A DNA stretch of 35,468 bases. It comes from Pedobacter panaciterrae (lineage in GTDB: Bacteria; Bacteroidota; Bacteroidia; Sphingobacteriales; Sphingobacteriaceae). Every line of letters begins with the position of its first letter. The stretch's first letter is position 1. Positions 35,002 through 35,468 of this stretch are shown here, in pieces. A model generated the notes under the pieces. The model was given only the letters and a program-made list of their open reading frames with translations. It ran no database searches and had not been told where the DNA came from. The stretch is taken from positions 1-35,468 of the forward strand of contig NZ_LGEL01000057.1 of the NCBI RefSeq assembly GCF_001636695.1. The letters run 5' to 3'. The translations under genes and the position numbers were made by a program.

Positions 35002-35071
35002 CGTCATCTCGACGAAGGAGAGATCTCTTGAAGTAGTATAACCAAGGGATCTCTCCTTCGTCGAGATGACG
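35002..35071. repeat. Inverted-repeat element copy H, with matching deletions in both arms
   Basis: The left arm (35002-35030) and right arm (35043-35071) are 29 nt, one shorter than the other copies. The left reads GACGAAGGAG for GACGATAGGAG, and the right CTCCTTCGTCG for CTCCTATCGTCG, so the same position is missing on both sides and pairing is kept. The right arm also has one change (CAAGGGA). The loop is 12 nt. Confidence 0.92.
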
Positions 35072-35230
35072 GTAGTTCGGAATGAAAAAAGTGTGCTATA
35101 GAATATCTCAATCTGGATGATCGAGAATCAGCGAGTAAAGAATTGCGATTAGTACATCCATATTTTAATAATCATGGCTGATATTATATGGAATCTGGTA
35201 AGGGAGGATAGAGGAGTTAAAATCTCTTTA

Positions 35231-35315
35231 ACGCTAAAAGCGTGGAACCCCACTTACCGATCCAGAGGTCGTAGGAGACCCACAAACGAATAAGCAAGGC
35301 CCACGCTTTTAGCGT
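35231..35315. repeat. 15-bp inverted repeat, arms themselves palindromic
   Basis: ACGCTAAAAGCGTGG (35231-35245) and its exact complement CCACGCTTTTAGCGT (35301-35315). Each arm contains the palindrome ACGCT-AAA-AGCGT. The right arm lies in the loop of the larger hairpin at 35251-35384, so the two folds compete. Confidence 0.85.
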
Positions 35316-35384
35316 GAGCACTTTTCACTTATCCTCTCGTTTGTGCTGAAATTTCCTACGTTTCTAGATCGAGATTCTTAAGTG
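35251..35384. repeat. 134-nt imperfect hairpin, unrelated to the main repeat family
   Basis: Paired segments occur in nested order: CACTTA (35251)/TAAGTG (35379), CGATCCAGA (35258)/TCTAGATCG (35363, one mismatch), CGTAGGA (35270)/TCCTACG (35354), CACAAACGA (35281)/TCGTTTGTG (35337) and ATAAG (35290)/CTTAT (35328), with small internal bulges. The ordered pairing is too extensive to be chance. The rest of the window (35385-35468) is AT-rich with nothing recognised. Confidence 0.8.
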
Positions 35385-35468
35385 CTAAATGCTTCAAATA
35401 TTTTGAAGATTTCGCAAAATTATAATATTAGTCTTTTACATACATATTTTATTTCGACTAATATATAT

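Noticed and set aside
4053-35071. Repeat copies as plain rho-independent terminators
   Set aside because: Their positions at convergent ends fit, but no copy has a T-run after the stem, arms are far longer than usual, and copies B, C and H are not at convergent ends. A terminator role may be secondary.
35174-35293. 39-codon ORF starting MADIIWNLVREDRG
   Set aside because: It runs through both inverted-repeat structures, its Arg-rich end is explained by the hairpin sequence, and no ribosome-binding or family support is seen.
1-35468. Insertion sequence or prophage
   Set aside because: No transposase, integrase, phage structural or plasmid replication gene is present among the coding frames.

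Overview
The window looks like a chromosomal contig of a low-GC Bacteroidota bacterium, most likely Sphingobacteriales (Pedobacter- or Solitalea-like; this placement is inference). The evidence is the gene content: a PNGase F-like protein with a GLPGLI-like N-terminus, DUF5777 and YceI proteins, a Hc1 histone-like protein, Tat-exported Gfo/Idh/MocA oxidoreductases beside HEAT/DUF1080 proteins, a lipoprotein GalM, and promoters of the Bacteroidota TTTG-N19/20-TAnnTTTG type. The first 19 bases are exactly the Tn5/Nextera mosaic end, so the left edge is a library artefact.

Layout: tRNA-Arg(UCU) with promoter and terminator (240-420, minus); a soluble hybrid histidine kinase followed closely by a PNGase F-like protein (797-4045, plus); a secreted Lys/Ala-rich protein flanked by a 16-bp direct repeat (4307-4900); a YceI / DUF5777 / Rieske lipoprotein operon (7032 to 5053, minus); a 58-aa histone H1-like gene (7375-7551); a sugar-oxidation cluster of three Gfo/Idh/MocA proteins and a HEAT-DUF1080-DUF1080 protein (15189 to 7689, minus) with a divergent ROK regulator (15510-16778); an FtsX/MacB-type permease; cbpA-cbpM; purU; an unknown 414-aa protein; an orphan DUF47/PhoU-like protein; and a GalM lipoprotein. 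Then follow a metE-glyA-MTHFR-like operon (30295 to 25706, minus) behind a cobalamin riboswitch, a divergent Lrp/AsnC gene, a GH29 fucosidase, an orphan ExbD and two unknown small genes (34864 to 33962, minus).

Two metabolic themes stand out. One is glycan and glycoside processing in the envelope: PNGase F-like, fucosidase, GalM and the Gfo/DUF1080 cluster, the last compatible with oxidation-elimination cleavage through 3-keto sugars. The other is folate one-carbon and methionine metabolism: metE, glyA, MTHFR-like and PurU, the first three probably repressed by vitamin B12.

The most unusual structure is a family of eight long inverted repeats (about 30-bp arms starting CGTCATCTCGACG and ending GATCTCTTG) between genes, five of them between convergent genes. 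Most are flanked by short, degenerate 15-21-bp tandem arrays whose units end in the element's own terminal (C)GTCAT, facing inward on both sides. One copy carries matching deletions in both arms, one is a chimera of two arm types, one sits in a 228-bp nested palindrome, and two neighbouring genes end inside element-like sequence. A second, unrelated long imperfect hairpin lies at 35251-35384. No transposase is visible in the window.
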